Counted from the first letter of the stretch, positions 8,108 to 17,576 are shown. The stretch: DNA of 64,000 nt from Mycolicibacterium porcinum (GCA_002086835.1 MVIG01000006.1:62001-126000), one strand, 5' to 3'. Notes: generated by a model not told the origin, from the sequence alone. Made by a program: numbers and translations.

Positions 8108-9586
8108 ATGAGAGCCGAATCCACGTCGGGCGAGGGCATCGCCGGAGTCATCCGGTCCCCGCAACGGCTGATGGCCGCCGTCGTGGCGTTGCTCGTCGGG
8201 CTGTGCGGGGCCGCGATGCTGGCCCCGGCCCGTGCTGCCGCCGACGGCGAGACCTACGTCGTCGCCACCGACATCACCTTCGCGCCGTTCGAATTCCAGG
8301 ATGTGGACGGAAAATTCGTCGGCATCGACATCGATCTGATCAACGAGATCGCGGCGAACCAGAAATTCAACATCACGATCAAGCCGCTGGGGTTCGACGC
8401 CGCGTTGCAGGCCGTGCAGGCCAACCAGGCCGACGGGGTGATCGCCGGCATGTCGATCACCGATGAGCGCAAGAAGGTCTTCGACTTCTCCGACCCGTAT
8501 TTCGAATCCGGTGTGCAGATGGCGGTGCTGGCCACCAACGAGGACATCAAGTCGTACGCCGACCTCAAGGGCAAGCGGGTGGCGGTCAAGAACGGCACGG
8601 AGGGCGCCAAGTTCGCCGAGTCGATCAAGGACAAGTACGGCTTCCAGATCGTCTCGTTCGCCGACTCCGCGTCGATGTTCGAGGAAGTCAAGACGGGCAA
8701 CTCCGTGGCGATCTTCGAGGACTACCCGGTGCTGAACTACGGCATCCAGCAGGGCAACGGGTTCAAGACCGTGACGCCCAAGGAGAAGGGCTCCAGCTAC
8801 GGCTTCGCGGTCAACAAGGGCCGCAACGCCGAACTGCTGAGCAAGTTCAACGCCGGGCTCAAGGAACTCAAGGATTCCGGGCGGTACGACGAGATCGTCG
8901 AAAAATACCTCGGCGAGGGTGCGAGCGCGGCCGACAACTCCTTCGTCGGGCTGCTCAAGAGCACGTTCCCGTTCCTGATGGCCGGCCTGAAGATGACGAT
9001 CATCCTGACGGTGGTGTCGATCGCCATCGCGCTGGTGCTCGGCGTCATCTTCGGGCTGTTCCGGGTGTCGCGGTCGATCGTGCTGCGGGCCATCGGCACC
9101 ACCTACGTCGACATTTTCCGTGGCACCCCACTTCTGGTGCAGGCCTTCTTCATCTATTTCGGCATCCCGACCGCGCTGGGATTCCAGATGACGGCGTTGA
9201 CCGCGGGCATCATCACGCTTTCGCTCAACGCCGGGGCCTACATGACAGAGATCGTGCGTGGCGGTATCCAATCGGTGGACAAGGGCCAGATGGAGGCCGC
9301 CCGCAGCCTCGGCATCGGATACCTCCCGACGATGCGCAAAGTCATTCTGCCGCAGGCGGTTCGCACCATGATCCCGTCGTACGTCAACCAGTTCGTCATC
9401 ACCCTGAAGGACACGTCGATCCTGTCGGTGATCGGCATTGCCGAGCTGACCCAGACCGGCCGGCTGATCATCGCCCGCAATTACCAGTCGTTCACGATGT
9501 GGCTGATCATCGGAATCATCTACTTCATCGTCATCATGGCGCTGACGAAGCTCTCTGACCGGCTCGAAAAGAGGATGGTGAAATGA
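8108..9586 (+). CDS. Fused substrate-binding protein/permease of a polar amino-acid ABC transporter
   Basis: A 492-residue fusion. Residues about 20-45 form a hydrophobic export signal ending AARAAADGE; about 48-275 is a type-3 periplasmic amino-acid-binding domain ([46 protein letters not shown]); about 285-490 is a HisM/GlnP-type permease with the EAA loop [20 protein letters not shown] facing the ATPase. Substrate is probably glutamine, glutamate or another polar amino acid. Start is supported by TAGGAGA at about 8094-8100. The stop overlaps the ATPase start (ATGA), giving a two-gene operon in which fusion replaces separate glnH and glnP. Confidence 0.9.
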   Translation: MRAESTSGEGIAGVIRSPQRLMAAVVALLVGLCGAAMLAPARAAADGETYVVATDITFAPFEFQDVDGKFVGIDIDLINEIAANQKFNITIKPLGFDAALQAVQANQADGVIAGMSITDERKKVFDFSDPYFESGVQMAVLATNEDIKSYADLKGKRVAVKNGTEGAKFAESIKDKYGFQIVSFADSASMFEEVKTGNSVAIFEDYPVLNYGIQQGNGFKTVTPKEKGSSYGFAVNKGRNAELLSKFNAGLKELKDSGRYDEIVEKYLGEGASAADNSFVGLLKSTFPFLMAGLKMTIILTVVSIAIALVLGVIFGLFRVSRSIVLRAIGTTYVDIFRGTPLLVQAFFIYFGIPTALGFQMTALTAGIITLSLNAGAYMTEIVRGGIQSVDKGQMEAARSLGIGYLPTMRKVILPQAVRTMIPSYVNQFVITLKDTSILSVIGIAELTQTGRLIIARNYQSFTMWLIIGIIYFIVIMALTKLSDRLEKRMVK

Positions 9587-10356
9587 CCCAGCTGGTACCG
9601 GAAGCCGCGGCCGCCGAGCCCGAGGGCACCGTCAAGATCCGCATCGAGGGCCTGAAGAAGTCATTCGGCGATCTGGTGGTGCTCGACGGCATCGACACCA
9701 CGGTCAGCAAGGGTGAGGTGGTTTGTGTCATCGGACCGTCGGGGTCCGGCAAGTCCACCTTCCTGCGCTGCCTCAACAAGCTTGAGGACATCACCGCGGG
9801 CAAGGTGACCGTCGACGGCTTCGACCTCACCGACCGAAAAGTGGACCTGGACAAGGTGCGTCAGCACATCGGCATGGTGTTCCAGCACTTCAACCTGTTC
9901 CCGCACATGACGGTGATCGACAACGTGACACTGGCGCCGCTGCTGACCAAGAAGATGGACAAGGCCGCCGCCGAGAAGCGGGCCATGGAACTGCTGGGCC
10001 AGGTGGGCCTGGCGGAGAAGGCCAACGTCAAACCGGCCACGTTGTCCGGTGGTCAGAAGCAGCGTGTCGCGATCGCTCGGGCCCTGGCCATGAATCCCTC
10101 GATCATGTTGTTCGACGAGGCCACCAGTGCCTTGGACCCGGAGATGGTCGGCGACGTGCTGCAGGTGCTGCGGGACCTGGCCGAGGGCGGCATGACGATG
10201 GTGGTGGTCACTCACGAGATGGGTTTCGCCCGCGAGGTGGCCTCACGGGTGATCTTCATGGCCGACGGCAACATCGTCGAGGACGACACTCCGGCCGCGG
10301 TGTTCGACAGCCCCAAACATCCACGGCTGCAAGAGTTTCTGTCGAAGGTGCTGTAA
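9583..10356 (+). CDS. glnQ: Polar amino-acid ABC transporter ATP-binding protein
   Basis: A 257-residue ATPase of the GlnQ/HisP class that energises the fused transporter encoded immediately upstream. Walker A is GPSGSGKST (about residue 52), the Q-loop is [10 protein letters not shown], the signature is [15 protein letters not shown], Walker B is [14 protein letters not shown] and the switch His is [10 protein letters not shown]. The gene begins inside the permease stop codon, so the subunits are translationally coupled. Length is normal. One base separates its stop from that of the convergent TetR gene. Confidence 0.93.
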   Translation: MTQLVPEAAAAEPEGTVKIRIEGLKKSFGDLVVLDGIDTTVSKGEVVCVIGPSGSGKSTFLRCLNKLEDITAGKVTVDGFDLTDRKVDLDKVRQHIGMVFQHFNLFPHMTVIDNVTLAPLLTKKMDKAAAEKRAMELLGQVGLAEKANVKPATLSGGQKQRVAIARALAMNPSIMLFDEATSALDPEMVGDVLQVLRDLAEGGMTMVVVTHEMGFAREVASRVIFMADGNIVEDDTPAAVFDSPKHPRLQEFLSKVL

Positions 10357-10357
10357 C

Positions 10358-10960
10358 TCAGCGCGCGAACAGTCCGGCGACGAGGGCGTGGGCCACCACG
10401 CCGGCGTCGCGGCGGGCCGCTGCCGGATCGTCGGCGGTCGCGATCAGCAGGGCCGCTTCGTCCAGCGCGCCGATCAACATCGACGCCAGGCTGTCGACCG
10501 GAAGATCGGGCAGCTCGCCGGTTTCGACGGCGCGGCGGATGCCGTCGCGCAGAGTGCCGAGGTAGTTGAGATTGTCGATCTCGCGCATCTGCTCGAAGCC
10601 CAATGCGGCGGGCGCCTGCAGCACGCTGATCCGGGCCACGGCGGGCTCCAGGCAACCGTCCAGAAACTCTTCGATCCCGGCTTCGAGCTGCGCCCGGCTG
10701 GTGTCGTGGGCCAGCGCGGCCGGCAGCACGCGGGCGGCCAGCTCGCCTTCCACGTTCTCGTAGACGGCCCGGAACACCGCTTCCTTGGTGGGGAAGTGGT
10801 AGTACAGCGCGTTGCGCGTGACGGCCGCGACACGCGCGATGTCACCCGTGGAGACCGCCGCGTACCCGCGCTCGACGAACAGTGAGCGGGCCGCGGCGAC
10901 CAGGGCCGAGCGGGTGGCTTCACTGCGCTGTTCTCGGCCGTCGCGGGGGTCGTCGCTCAT
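10358..10960 (-). CDS. TetR-family regulator (module A)
   Basis: A 200-residue repressor with an N-terminal helix-turn-helix (TGDIARVAAVTRNALYYHFPTKEAVF, about residues 40-66) and a C-terminal ligand/dimer domain ending in IGALDEAALLIATADDPAAAR. It is divergent from the alpha/beta hydrolase at 11068 with a perfect palindrome between them, the usual autoregulated arrangement. The regulator is paralogous to the TetR at 22937 (shared GYA.V...EIA..A.VTR..MYH.F..K and IGALDEAA..IATA.DP), which sits beside a paralogous hydrolase. Ligand unknown. Confidence 0.88.
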   Translation of the reverse strand: MSDDPRDGREQRSEATRSALVAAARSLFVERGYAAVSTGDIARVAAVTRNALYYHFPTKEAVFRAVYENVEGELAARVLPAALAHDTSRAQLEAGIEEFLDGCLEPAVARISVLQAPAALGFEQMREIDNLNYLGTLRDGIRRAVETGELPDLPVDSLASMLIGALDEAALLIATADDPAAARRDAGVVAHALVAGLFAR

Positions 10961-11014
10961 TCGCAGAATTTTAACAAGCTGTATGTATTGATGTTCGCCG
11001 GTTCATGTGTTTGC

Positions 11015-11027
11015 ATACAGTCTGTAT
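11015..11027. promoter_or_regulatory. TetR operator candidate (13-bp palindrome)
   Basis: ATACAGTCTGTAT is a perfect palindrome centred on one base, 41 bases upstream of the hydrolase ATG and 55 bases from the TetR start. A related half-site CTGTATGTATTG occurs at 10979-10990. TetR proteins typically bind such sites between divergent genes. Confidence 0.5.
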
Positions 11028-11067
11028 TGATTGTCCCGATGCTTGCCGCGCGGAGAGGACTCCCAAG

Positions 11068-11967
11068 ATGAACGCGCTCAGCTCCCGGAAGTTGATCCAG
11101 CTGCCCTGCGGTCAGGTCGGCGTACGCGAACTCGGCAGCGGCCGGCCCGTCGTGCTGTTGCACGGCCTGGTCGCCAACGGACTGGTGTGGCGTCACGTGG
11201 CAGCCGGTCTGGCATGTCAATTCGGTGACCAGATCCGTTGTATCGCACCTGATCTGGCCTTGGGATCGCACACTCCGGCGGTCCCGGGCGCCGATCTCAC
11301 GCTGCCCGGCCTGGCCCGGACCGTGGTCGATCTGCTCGATGCGCTCGGTATCGGGGAGGCGGTGCTGGTCGGCAACGGCTACGGCGGCGACATCGCCCAG
11401 GTGGTCGCCGCGCGCCATCCGCAGCGGGTCGCGGCGCTGGTGCTCGTCGCGACCAACGCCTTCGACTCCGATCCATGGCCGGTCAAGGTGCTGGCCCGGC
11501 TCGCCTCGCTCCCCGGGGCCGGGATGGTGCAGTCGAAGGCCATCGGGCTGAGACCGCTGCAACGACTCCGGATCACCTACGGCGGCGTGACCAAGCGCCC
11601 CATCCCCGCCGGCGTCATGGCCGAGTATCTCCGGCCGCTGCGCAGTGATCCGTTGGTGCGGAACGATTTCCGGCGGTTCCTGACCGAACTGTCACCGGCG
11701 TACCTGGCGGAATACTCGCCCCGGCTGGCCGACTACGACCGGCCCGCGCTGGTGGTCTGGCCGCGTGAGGAGCGGTACTTCCCCGCGGAAGGGGCGCGGC
11801 GGCTGGCCCAGACGCTGCCCGAGGCCGCGCTCGAGTACATCGACGACTCCTACGCCTGGGTGCCCGAAGACAATCCGGCACCACTGGTCGCGCTGCTGGG
11901 CGAATTCCTCGAGTGCGCGCAGCCCGCCGAAGGCCTCGGTCAGCCCCGCTCGACCACGTTGGACTGA
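11068..11967 (+). CDS. Alpha/beta-hydrolase-fold protein with missing nucleophile (module A)
   Basis: A 299-residue alpha/beta-hydrolase fold: oxyanion HG motif in VVLLHGLVANG, then the nucleophile elbow AVLVGNGYGGDIAQ, in which the expected Ser or Asp (G-x-S/D-x-G) is Gly. The usual C-terminal His region reads DSYAWVPEDNPAPL with no histidine. The paralogue at 22044 keeps Asp at the elbow (GNDTGG). The product may thus be catalytically inactive or act as a binding protein. ATG 11068 has GGAGAGGA in front. Its last 28 bases overlap the convergent DUF3060 gene. Expression is probably controlled by the adjacent TetR. Confidence 0.75.
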   Translation: MNALSSRKLIQLPCGQVGVRELGSGRPVVLLHGLVANGLVWRHVAAGLACQFGDQIRCIAPDLALGSHTPAVPGADLTLPGLARTVVDLLDALGIGEAVLVGNGYGGDIAQVVAARHPQRVAALVLVATNAFDSDPWPVKVLARLASLPGAGMVQSKAIGLRPLQRLRITYGGVTKRPIPAGVMAEYLRPLRSDPLVRNDFRRFLTELSPAYLAEYSPRLADYDRPALVVWPREERYFPAEGARRLAQTLPEAALEYIDDSYAWVPEDNPAPLVALLGEFLECAQPAEGLGQPRSTTLD

Positions 11968-12644
11968 CCCGACTTGCTCACCTCGGGCTCCCCGGTCCGG
12001 TAGGTGACCCGGTTGTCGAATCCAGACACCCCGATGGTCTCGGCGGATTCGACGGTGATGACGTTCTCGACGCCGGACACCGTCACGGCGGCGCAGTGGC
12101 CCGTGATCTCCAACTCGTTCTGGATACCGCTGACGATCACGGTGTGGTCCTGGCACTCGACGGTCCGGTGCTCGTTGATCCCTGAGACGATCACGGTTTC
12201 GCCCGCCGGAACCTGGGTCGGGGCAACGGATCCCGGGACCGGGATGCCGTTGACCGTGGTCTGCCGGATGGTCGTCGACTGGCTGTCGGTAACCGTGCCG
12301 GTGGCGGTGTCGCCGGCGTCACCGGTGTCGGTCTTACTGAACGTCAGGTACGCCGTCACGAGTCCGCCGACCACCAGGAACAACACGAATCCGCCGAACA
12401 CCAGGAACAGATGCGTGCTGCCGGCGCTCCGTTGCGGTTGTGGCGGTGCGGGATACGGCTCGTAACCCGGCCACGGCGCCGGCGGTCCAGGAGGCGGCGG
12501 CGGGAAGGAGTTCGGATATGTCCAGGGCTGGGTCGGGGGCGGCGTGGCGGAACTGCCGGCACCGAGCTCCGATGTGCGGGCGGCCTCGGCGAGTGGGCGC
12601 TCGAGTTCACGGATACGCGCCTCGGGGTCGTCCTTCGGGTCCAT
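11940..12644 (-). CDS. Membrane-anchored DUF3060 protein
   Basis: A 234-residue protein: a cytoplasmic Pro-rich N terminus (PPPPPGPPAPWPGYEPYPAPP), one transmembrane helix (LFLVFGGFVLFLVVGGLVTAYL, about residues 80-101), a Thr-rich linker, then a repetitive extracytoplasmic beta domain of four units ending in VSG (ETVIVSGINEH, HTVIVSGIQNE, AAVTVSGVENV, ETIGVSGFDNR), the pattern of DUF3060. The ATG at 12644 is chosen over one six codons upstream. Function unknown; these proteins are common in mycobacteria. The 3' end overlaps the hydrolase gene by 28 bases. Confidence 0.8.
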   Translation of the reverse strand: MDPKDDPEARIRELERPLAEAARTSELGAGSSATPPPTQPWTYPNSFPPPPPGPPAPWPGYEPYPAPPQPQRSAGSTHLFLVFGGFVLFLVVGGLVTAYLTFSKTDTGDAGDTATGTVTDSQSTTIRQTTVNGIPVPGSVAPTQVPAGETVIVSGINEHRTVECQDHTVIVSGIQNELEITGHCAAVTVSGVENVITVESAETIGVSGFDNRVTYRTGEPEVSKSGQSNVVERG

Positions 12645-12884
12645 GCGCAGATGCTCGCACATCCGACCGCGGACGGGGCAGGAAGCGCGCAGCCGCTGCT
12701 ACCGGAAATTTGCTCAGTGCAGTGGGCGCGAACGATCGGCGCGGTCCGGGTGCAGGTTGGGTGCCGGTGAGCAAAGGCATTGAGACATAACCAGTCTGAC
12801 GGTCCCATGGCGTTCGGTGTGTTGTCGGTGGCCGCGCGTAGCCTGGTTGTCACAGACGGTAGCTGCCCAAGGAGACGGATCTCA

Positions 12885-13724
12885 GTGCCTCAGACAGGAC
12901 GTTGGACCGGTGACCCGGTCTGGCTCGCCGATGTCCTTCGGGCCGAAGGCATCGACCTCGTCGAGTTTCCCGGCTGGCGTACCCGAGGCCATGGGGATTT
13001 CAAGGACATCCGCGGGGTGATGGCCCACCACACCGGCTCGGACACGGCCACGGCGGCGTCGATCGCCAACGGACGCCCCGATCTTCCCGGCCCGCTGTCG
13101 CAGCTCCACATCGCCCGCGACGGCGCCGTCACCGTGGTGGCGCTCGGGGTGGCGTGGCACGCCGGGGTCGGCCAGTATCCGTGGTTGCCGACCAACATGG
13201 GCAATTGGCACATGATCGGGATCGAGTGTGCCAACAGCGGCACCAGCCCGACCGCGCCGCATCGCAAGAATTGGCCTGACGCACAGTATTTCGCGCTGGT
13301 GCGATGCTGCGCCGCGATCAACCGCCGGCTGGCGCAGACCTCCGAACGCACCATCGGTCACAAGGAGTATGCGGGCGCCGCACAGGGAAAGTGGGATCCG
13401 GGCGCCATCGACATGGATATTCTGCGCGCCGACATCCAAGCGCAGATCGGCGATGTCGCGAGTCCGGCGCCGACGCCCCGGCCGCCGGTGCCGGTGGGCC
13501 AGTATACCGACACCCTGCTGTTCCGGCCCATGGAAGGCCCCGAGGTCGCCCAGTTGCAGCGCAGGCTCAAAACCGCCTACGCGGCGTACGCGGGGGACTT
13601 GGAGATCGACGGCGTGTTCGGCCCGCGGACCGAGGCGGCCGTCAAGGAATTTCAGCGCCGCACGCGCGGGCTCAAGGTCGACGGCATCGTCGGCCCGGCC
13701 ACCGCCGCCGCGCTGCGGCTCTAA
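12885..13724 (+). CDS. N-acetylmuramoyl-L-alanine amidase with peptidoglycan-binding domain
   Basis: Zinc amidase cleaving the lactyl-peptide bond of peptidoglycan. Residues about 30-190 form an amidase_2 domain with VMAHHTGSD (first zinc His), WHAGVG, and IGHKEYAGAAQGKWDPG (second zinc His and catalytic Lys/Asp region). Residues about 205-279 form a PG_binding_1 domain (GPEVAQLQRRL; IDGVFGPRTEAAVKEFQ; VDGIVGPATAAAL). The GTG at 12885 has AAGGAGAC just upstream and gives 279 residues. No signal peptide is evident, as in phage lysins, which it resembles, but no phage genes surround it. Confidence 0.9.
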   Translation: MPQTGRWTGDPVWLADVLRAEGIDLVEFPGWRTRGHGDFKDIRGVMAHHTGSDTATAASIANGRPDLPGPLSQLHIARDGAVTVVALGVAWHAGVGQYPWLPTNMGNWHMIGIECANSGTSPTAPHRKNWPDAQYFALVRCCAAINRRLAQTSERTIGHKEYAGAAQGKWDPGAIDMDILRADIQAQIGDVASPAPTPRPPVPVGQYTDTLLFRPMEGPEVAQLQRRLKTAYAAYAGDLEIDGVFGPRTEAAVKEFQRRTRGLKVDGIVGPATAAALRL

Positions 13725-14181
13725 CCGGTGTCGGGCGGGTTGCTGTGGGCAGCGAACTCGCGACCCGGAACGGCTCATCTTTCACAGCCGTAACACATAT
13801 CCGCGGCTTCTGCCGACCTGCGGGTGTTGACGGTCCGGAAAGTTTGCTGGCGTGTCGCAGTGTGATCTACCGCTCACTTTTGCCGGAGATGGTAAGAATT
13901 GCCATTGACGGCCACGCTGATCGTGAAATGCAACACTGCCGAAGGATGCTGAGAAGTCCCTGGTAACAGGCATTTAATCAAATGCGACCAAAAGGTAACG
14001 AGTCGATAACGAAGAATTTCTTAAGCGCATCCTGAGAGAGTGTTGGCGGCGGTCATCAATTCGCTGTGAAGTCGTTCAGGACCTGTCGGTTTCGTCGCTA
14101 GACTCAATGCAACCGCGCCACTCCCGGCGCAGATCGACCTGAAATCTAGAGCCGGTGTAAGCCTTGCCGGCGGAGGTGCCG
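13725..14181. other. 457-base intergenic region without a recognised gene
   Basis: Locally AT-rich (especially 13880-14060) compared with the rest of the window, and with no frame that has both a start and a ribosome binding site. It probably holds the promoter and a long leader for the propeller gene that follows (GGAGG at 14172). I looked for riboswitch-like conserved stems and could not support one. Confidence 0.4.
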
Positions 14182-15279
14182 ATGACGATGGCAAACAACT
14201 TCCTGCGCGCGCTGACCGACGCGCTGCGCCCCGGCCGCGCTGACCGCGCCATCGATGACACGTCTGCCCGCAGCGTCGCACTCGACGGTGGGCTCGATGA
14301 CATCGACGTGGCCGGCCTGGCCGAGATCGGACGCGGGCCGATCGGCGACATCGCCGTCGACCCCGACCGCGACACCGTGGTGGTCACCAACGCCGCAGCG
14401 CAGAGCGTCACCGTGATCAACCCCCACACCATGGGCGTGGTGGGCTCGGTCCGCCTCGCAGGGGACCCGTTCTCCGTCGTCGTCGCCGACGACCGCGCCT
14501 ACGTCAGCGTTTCCACTCCCGGACATGACGCCATCGTGACGGTCGACACCATCACCGGTGCGGTGCTCAACGAGTACCCGCTGGCCTTCAGCGTCACCGC
14601 CCTGGCCATCAGCCCGGACGGCAAGCGCGTGTTCGCGGGCCGCACCGGTCACGACCGCATCGACATCGCCGTCATCGACACCACCGCCGAGCGCGTCGGC
14701 ACCATCGACATCGCCACCGGCGCCGGGGTCAACCTGGACGCCCTGGAGATCGACTCGACCGGCAAGCGTCTGTATGTCGCCACGTCCGACTTCCGCGGCA
14801 GCCGGCTGGTCGTCGTCAACACCGAAACCGCCCAGGCCCAGGCCACCGTGTGGATCGGTGCCCCGATCCGCGACATCGCGGTCGGCGACGGCGTCGCCTA
14901 CGTGCTGACCTCCGACCTTGAGCACCGCGGCGTCGTGCACACCGTCGACCTGTCCGCCGGGACCGTGGTGGACGCGGTCGAGGTCGGCGGAGCGCCGACC
15001 CAGCTGGTGCTGAGCTCCGACGCCACCCGCGCCTACCTGGTCGACTACGACCGCGTCATCGTGTGGTGCGCGCTGACCAGCCAGATCCAGGGCAGCGTCG
15101 ACGTGCACGCACAACCCGCCGCGGTCGCCGTGGGAGAGAACGGCACCAGGCTGTACCTCGCCGACTACGCCGGCCAGGTCAATGTCTTCGACGTCGCCGA
15201 GTCGCTGTACTCGCAGCTGGTCTCGGTGGACGAGGTCGAGATGCACCGGCTGCCCGCCCTCGAGCCGGCCGGCCTCTGA
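14182..15279 (+). CDS. YncE/YVTN-type beta-propeller protein
   Basis: A 365-residue repeat protein with about seven blades, each with a pattern like IGDIAVDPDRDTVVVTNAAAQSV, ALAISPDGKRVFAGRTG, DALEIDSTGKRLYVATSDF or QLVLSSDATRAYLVDYDR, typical of the YVTN/cytochrome-D1-like propeller superfamily. No signal peptide or membrane segment is obvious. The ATG at 14182 is preceded by GGAGG at ideal spacing, preferred over an ATG-like start six codons earlier. Function unknown; it converges on the response-regulator gene with one base between stop codons. Confidence 0.75.
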   Translation: MTMANNFLRALTDALRPGRADRAIDDTSARSVALDGGLDDIDVAGLAEIGRGPIGDIAVDPDRDTVVVTNAAAQSVTVINPHTMGVVGSVRLAGDPFSVVVADDRAYVSVSTPGHDAIVTVDTITGAVLNEYPLAFSVTALAISPDGKRVFAGRTGHDRIDIAVIDTTAERVGTIDIATGAGVNLDALEIDSTGKRLYVATSDFRGSRLVVVNTETAQAQATVWIGAPIRDIAVGDGVAYVLTSDLEHRGVVHTVDLSAGTVVDAVEVGGAPTQLVLSSDATRAYLVDYDRVIVWCALTSQIQGSVDVHAQPAAVAVGENGTRLYLADYAGQVNVFDVAESLYSQLVSVDEVEMHRLPALEPAGL

Positions 15280-15280
15280 T

Positions 15281-15991
15281 TCAGCGCCACCGGTAGCGGG
15301 TGCGTGGCCGCCCGGCCTTGCCGTACTCCGTGGTCCGGGTGACGACACCGTCATCAGCCAGACGCTCCAGGTAGCGCCAGGCCGTCACCCGGGACACCCC
15401 AACCCGCCTGGCCGCCTCATCGGCGGTCAGCCCGTCAGGATCGTCGCGCACCGCGACAGCGATCTCCTCGGTGGTCTGCGGCGCCGCACCTTTCGCGGAC
15501 GACTTGGCGGCCTCTCCTGAGGCAACCCGCAATTCGGCCAGCGCCCGGTCGACCTCGGCCTGGCTGGCCGCATCGGTTCCCGACGGCAGCGCCGACCGAT
15601 AGCGGCGGTAGCGTTCCAGCCGATCACGAAATGCCGCGAAGGTGAACGGCTTGAGCAAGTAGGCCAGGGCACCGTGGGCCACTGCGGCACGCACCATCTC
15701 CAGGTCGCGTTCGGACGTGATCGCGATGATGTCAGGTGCCGGTCGCAGCCCGGAAAGCCCAGACGCCAACGAGATTCCGCTGGCATCGGGTAGCCCGATG
15801 TCCAACAACACCAAGTCGACGGGACGCTCGGACGAGGACGCCGCCGCGGCCGCCCGCATCGCGTCGCGCGCGGTGTGTGCCACCGCTGCCACCGAAAACC
15901 CTTCCAGGCGACCGAGATAGGCCTGATGAGCCTCGGCGATCAACGGATCGTCCTCGACGATCAGCACGTTGATCTTCGCGCAAGCGCTCAT
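15281..15991 (-). CDS. Response regulator of the CitB/DctR family
   Basis: A 236-residue regulator. Receiver domain: acidic pair in VLIVEDDPLIAEAH, phosphoacceptor Asp in LVLLDIGLPDASG (about residue 63), signalling Thr in IAITSERD and Lys in YLLKPFTF. C-terminal DNA-binding helix-turn-helix: LTADEAARRVGVSRVTAWRYLERL. It pairs with the upstream CitA/DcuS-type kinase. The ATG at 15991 is overlapped by the stop of an 11-codon ORF that duplicates this start (see 15989-16025). Given dctA at 18192, it probably controls C4-dicarboxylate uptake. Confidence 0.88.
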   Translation of the reverse strand: MSACAKINVLIVEDDPLIAEAHQAYLGRLEGFSVAAVAHTARDAMRAAAAASSSERPVDLVLLDIGLPDASGISLASGLSGLRPAPDIIAITSERDLEMVRAAVAHGALAYLLKPFTFAAFRDRLERYRRYRSALPSGTDAASQAEVDRALAELRVASGEAAKSSAKGAAPQTTEEIAVAVRDDPDGLTADEAARRVGVSRVTAWRYLERLADDGVVTRTTEYGKAGRPRTRYRWR

Positions 15992-16025
15992 CGGGGTCCT
16001 CGGCTCTTCGCGCAAGCGCTCATCG
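15973..16025. repeat. Tandem duplication of the response-regulator start region
   Basis: The 21-base segment beginning TCTTCGCGCAAGCGCTCATC occurs at 15973-15993 and again at 16005-16025, offset by 32 bases. On the minus strand each copy carries ATGAGCGCTTGCGCGAAGA. The distance is not a multiple of three, so the copies lie in different frames. Confidence 0.9.
15988..16023 (-). other. Possible 11-codon ORF coupling kinase and regulator
   Basis: Starting at the upstream duplicated ATG (16023), the frame reads MSACAKSRGPR then TGA, ending at 15988. Its ATG overlaps the kinase stop (ATGA) and its stop overlaps the regulator ATG (ATGA). The product is too short to be a functional protein by itself; ribosome hand-over between kinase and regulator is a plausible role. 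Confidence 0.4.
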
Positions 16026-17576
16026 CGGCACCGTGGCCGTGACCACCGAACCGTACGTGACATCCGTGCGCAACGTCCCGCCGTGTCGTTTCACCGTCTG
16101 CGCGACCAGGGCCAGACCCAGGCCGTGGCCGGAGGCATCGGACTTCGTCGAATATCCACGCTGCATGGCCTTTTCGAACGTGGACGGGTCCATCCCCGGT
16201 CCGCTGTCGGCCACCCTGATCAACAACTCGTCATCGTCCTGACTCACCGTGACCTCCACCCACGGATCTTCGCGGTCACAGGCATCCATCGCATTGTCGA
16301 TCAGATTACCCAGCACGGTCACCATCTCCTGCCCGGTGAGCGCGGCACCGGCGGACAGCTGGGTGTCCTCGGTGACCGTGAGGGCGATCCCGCGTTCGTC
16401 GGCCTGAGCGGTCTTGCCGAGCAGCAGAGCCACCAGCGCCGGTTCGCCGACGGCCAGCGACAGTCGGTCCACCAGTCGTTGCGACAGCTCCAATTCGCTG
16501 GTGGCGAACCGGACCGCGTCCTCGGGCCGGCCCATCTCGACCATGGTGATCACGGTGTGCAACTTGTTCGCTGACTCGTGTGCCTGCGCCCGCAACGAAT
16601 CGGCCAGGACCTGCAGCGAGCTGAGTTCGCCCAGGGCACCCTGCAATTCGGTGCGATCCCGGATCGTCACGACCTCGGATCCCGAGCCGGCGACGCGGGC
16701 CCGGTTGACCACCAGCACCCGTTCCGCGGTGACATGAAGCTCGTCGCGCACCCCGGGATCGGCGCTGCGCAGAAACTCCGGCAGATCCCGAACCCGCACC
16801 GGCCCGGCCGCCAGGCCAAGCAGCCGGCGCGCCTCATCGTTGGCCACCGCCACGCCGTCCCGATCGAGCACGATAAGTCCCTCGGACACCGAATGCAGGA
16901 TCGCGTCGTGGTGGTCGTACATGACCCGCAGCTCGTCAGGCCGCAGACCCCGCGTCTGGCGCAACAGCCGGCGCCGGACCGCCCAAACGCCGATCAGCGA
17001 AACCGCCAGTGCTGCAGCGGTTACCGCGGCGATCACCGGAATCTGCGCGCGCCAGCGCTGACCCAGGGTCTGCTGGGTGATCCCCGCCGACACCAGGCCG
17101 ACGACGCGTCCGTCGCGACCACGCACCGGTGCGATCGCGCGCACCGACGGACCCAGTGTCCCCGTGTAGACCTCGCTGAACGTCTCGCCGCGCAACGCGG
17201 GCTCAACGGTGCCCAGGTAATGACCGCCGATCTGGCTGGGATCGGTATGGGTGAACCGGATTCCGTCAGGCGCCATGATCGTGATGAACGCGATGTCGGT
17301 GCCGGTACGAACGGCCTCGGTGACCGGCTGCAAAACCTGCGTCGCAGTACCGGATTCGATGGCCTGCGCGGTCGACGGGGAATCCGCCAGAGCCGTCGCG
17401 ATCCCGATCACCTGCTGGCGGGCGGCGTCCTCGCCGTCGCGGCGGGCGTCGAGCAGCGCCAAGGCCGTGCCGGCCAGCACCACCACCGCGACCACCAGGA
17501 CCTGCAGCGCGATGGCCTGCCCGGCGAGCGAGCGCGGCCAGGCCCGTCCGAAGAACCGCCGCCACCAACGCGTCAC
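16020..17576 (-). CDS. CitA/DcuS/DctS-type sensor histidine kinase
   Basis: A 518-residue membrane kinase: N-terminal helix near residues 15-38, a periplasmic Cache/PAS-like sensor to about residue 180 (TDIAFITIMAPDGIRFTHTDPSQIGGHY), second helix (IPVIAAVTAAALAVSLIGVWA), cytoplasmic PAS (ILHSVSEGLIVLDRDG), phosphoaccepting His in AQAHESANKLHTVITM and HATPase boxes NLIDNAMDAC, DSGPGM and GHGLGLALV. This layout matches the citrate/C4-dicarboxylate sensors. GTG at 17576 has CGGGAGG upstream. The first gene of the kinase-regulator operon; dctA lies 600 bases away on the other strand. Confidence 0.88.
   Translation of the reverse strand: MTRWWRRFFGRAWPRSLAGQAIALQVLVVAVVVLAGTALALLDARRDGEDAARQQVIGIATALADSPSTAQAIESGTATQVLQPVTEAVRTGTDIAFITIMAPDGIRFTHTDPSQIGGHYLGTVEPALRGETFSEVYTGTLGPSVRAIAPVRGRDGRVVGLVSAGITQQTLGQRWRAQIPVIAAVTAAALAVSLIGVWAVRRRLLRQTRGLRPDELRVMYDHHDAILHSVSEGLIVLDRDGVAVANDEARRLLGLAAGPVRVRDLPEFLRSADPGVRDELHVTAERVLVVNRARVAGSGSEVVTIRDRTELQGALGELSSLQVLADSLRAQAHESANKLHTVITMVEMGRPEDAVRFATSELELSQRLVDRLSLAVGEPALVALLLGKTAQADERGIALTVTEDTQLSAGAALTGQEMVTVLGNLIDNAMDACDREDPWVEVTVSQDDDELLIRVADSGPGMDPSTFEKAMQRGYSTKSDASGHGLGLALVAQTVKRHGGTLRTDVTYGSVVTATVPR

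Noticed and set aside
7943..9271. Minus-strand frame of 442 codons opposite the fused amino-acid transporter
   Set aside because: Arg/His/Asp low complexity and no start site; the transporter is certain.
12885..13724. Prophage lysin hypothesis
   Set aside because: The amidase resembles phage lysins but no phage structural, integrase or holin genes are near; a chromosomal amidase is more likely.
13725..14181. Possible riboswitch (c-di-AMP type) before the propeller gene
   Set aside because: I could not match the conserved stems; AT-rich leader only.
14146..15354. Minus-strand frame opposite the beta-propeller gene
   Set aside because: Repeated His/Asp/Gly residues reflect the codon periodicity of the propeller gene; no family pattern.
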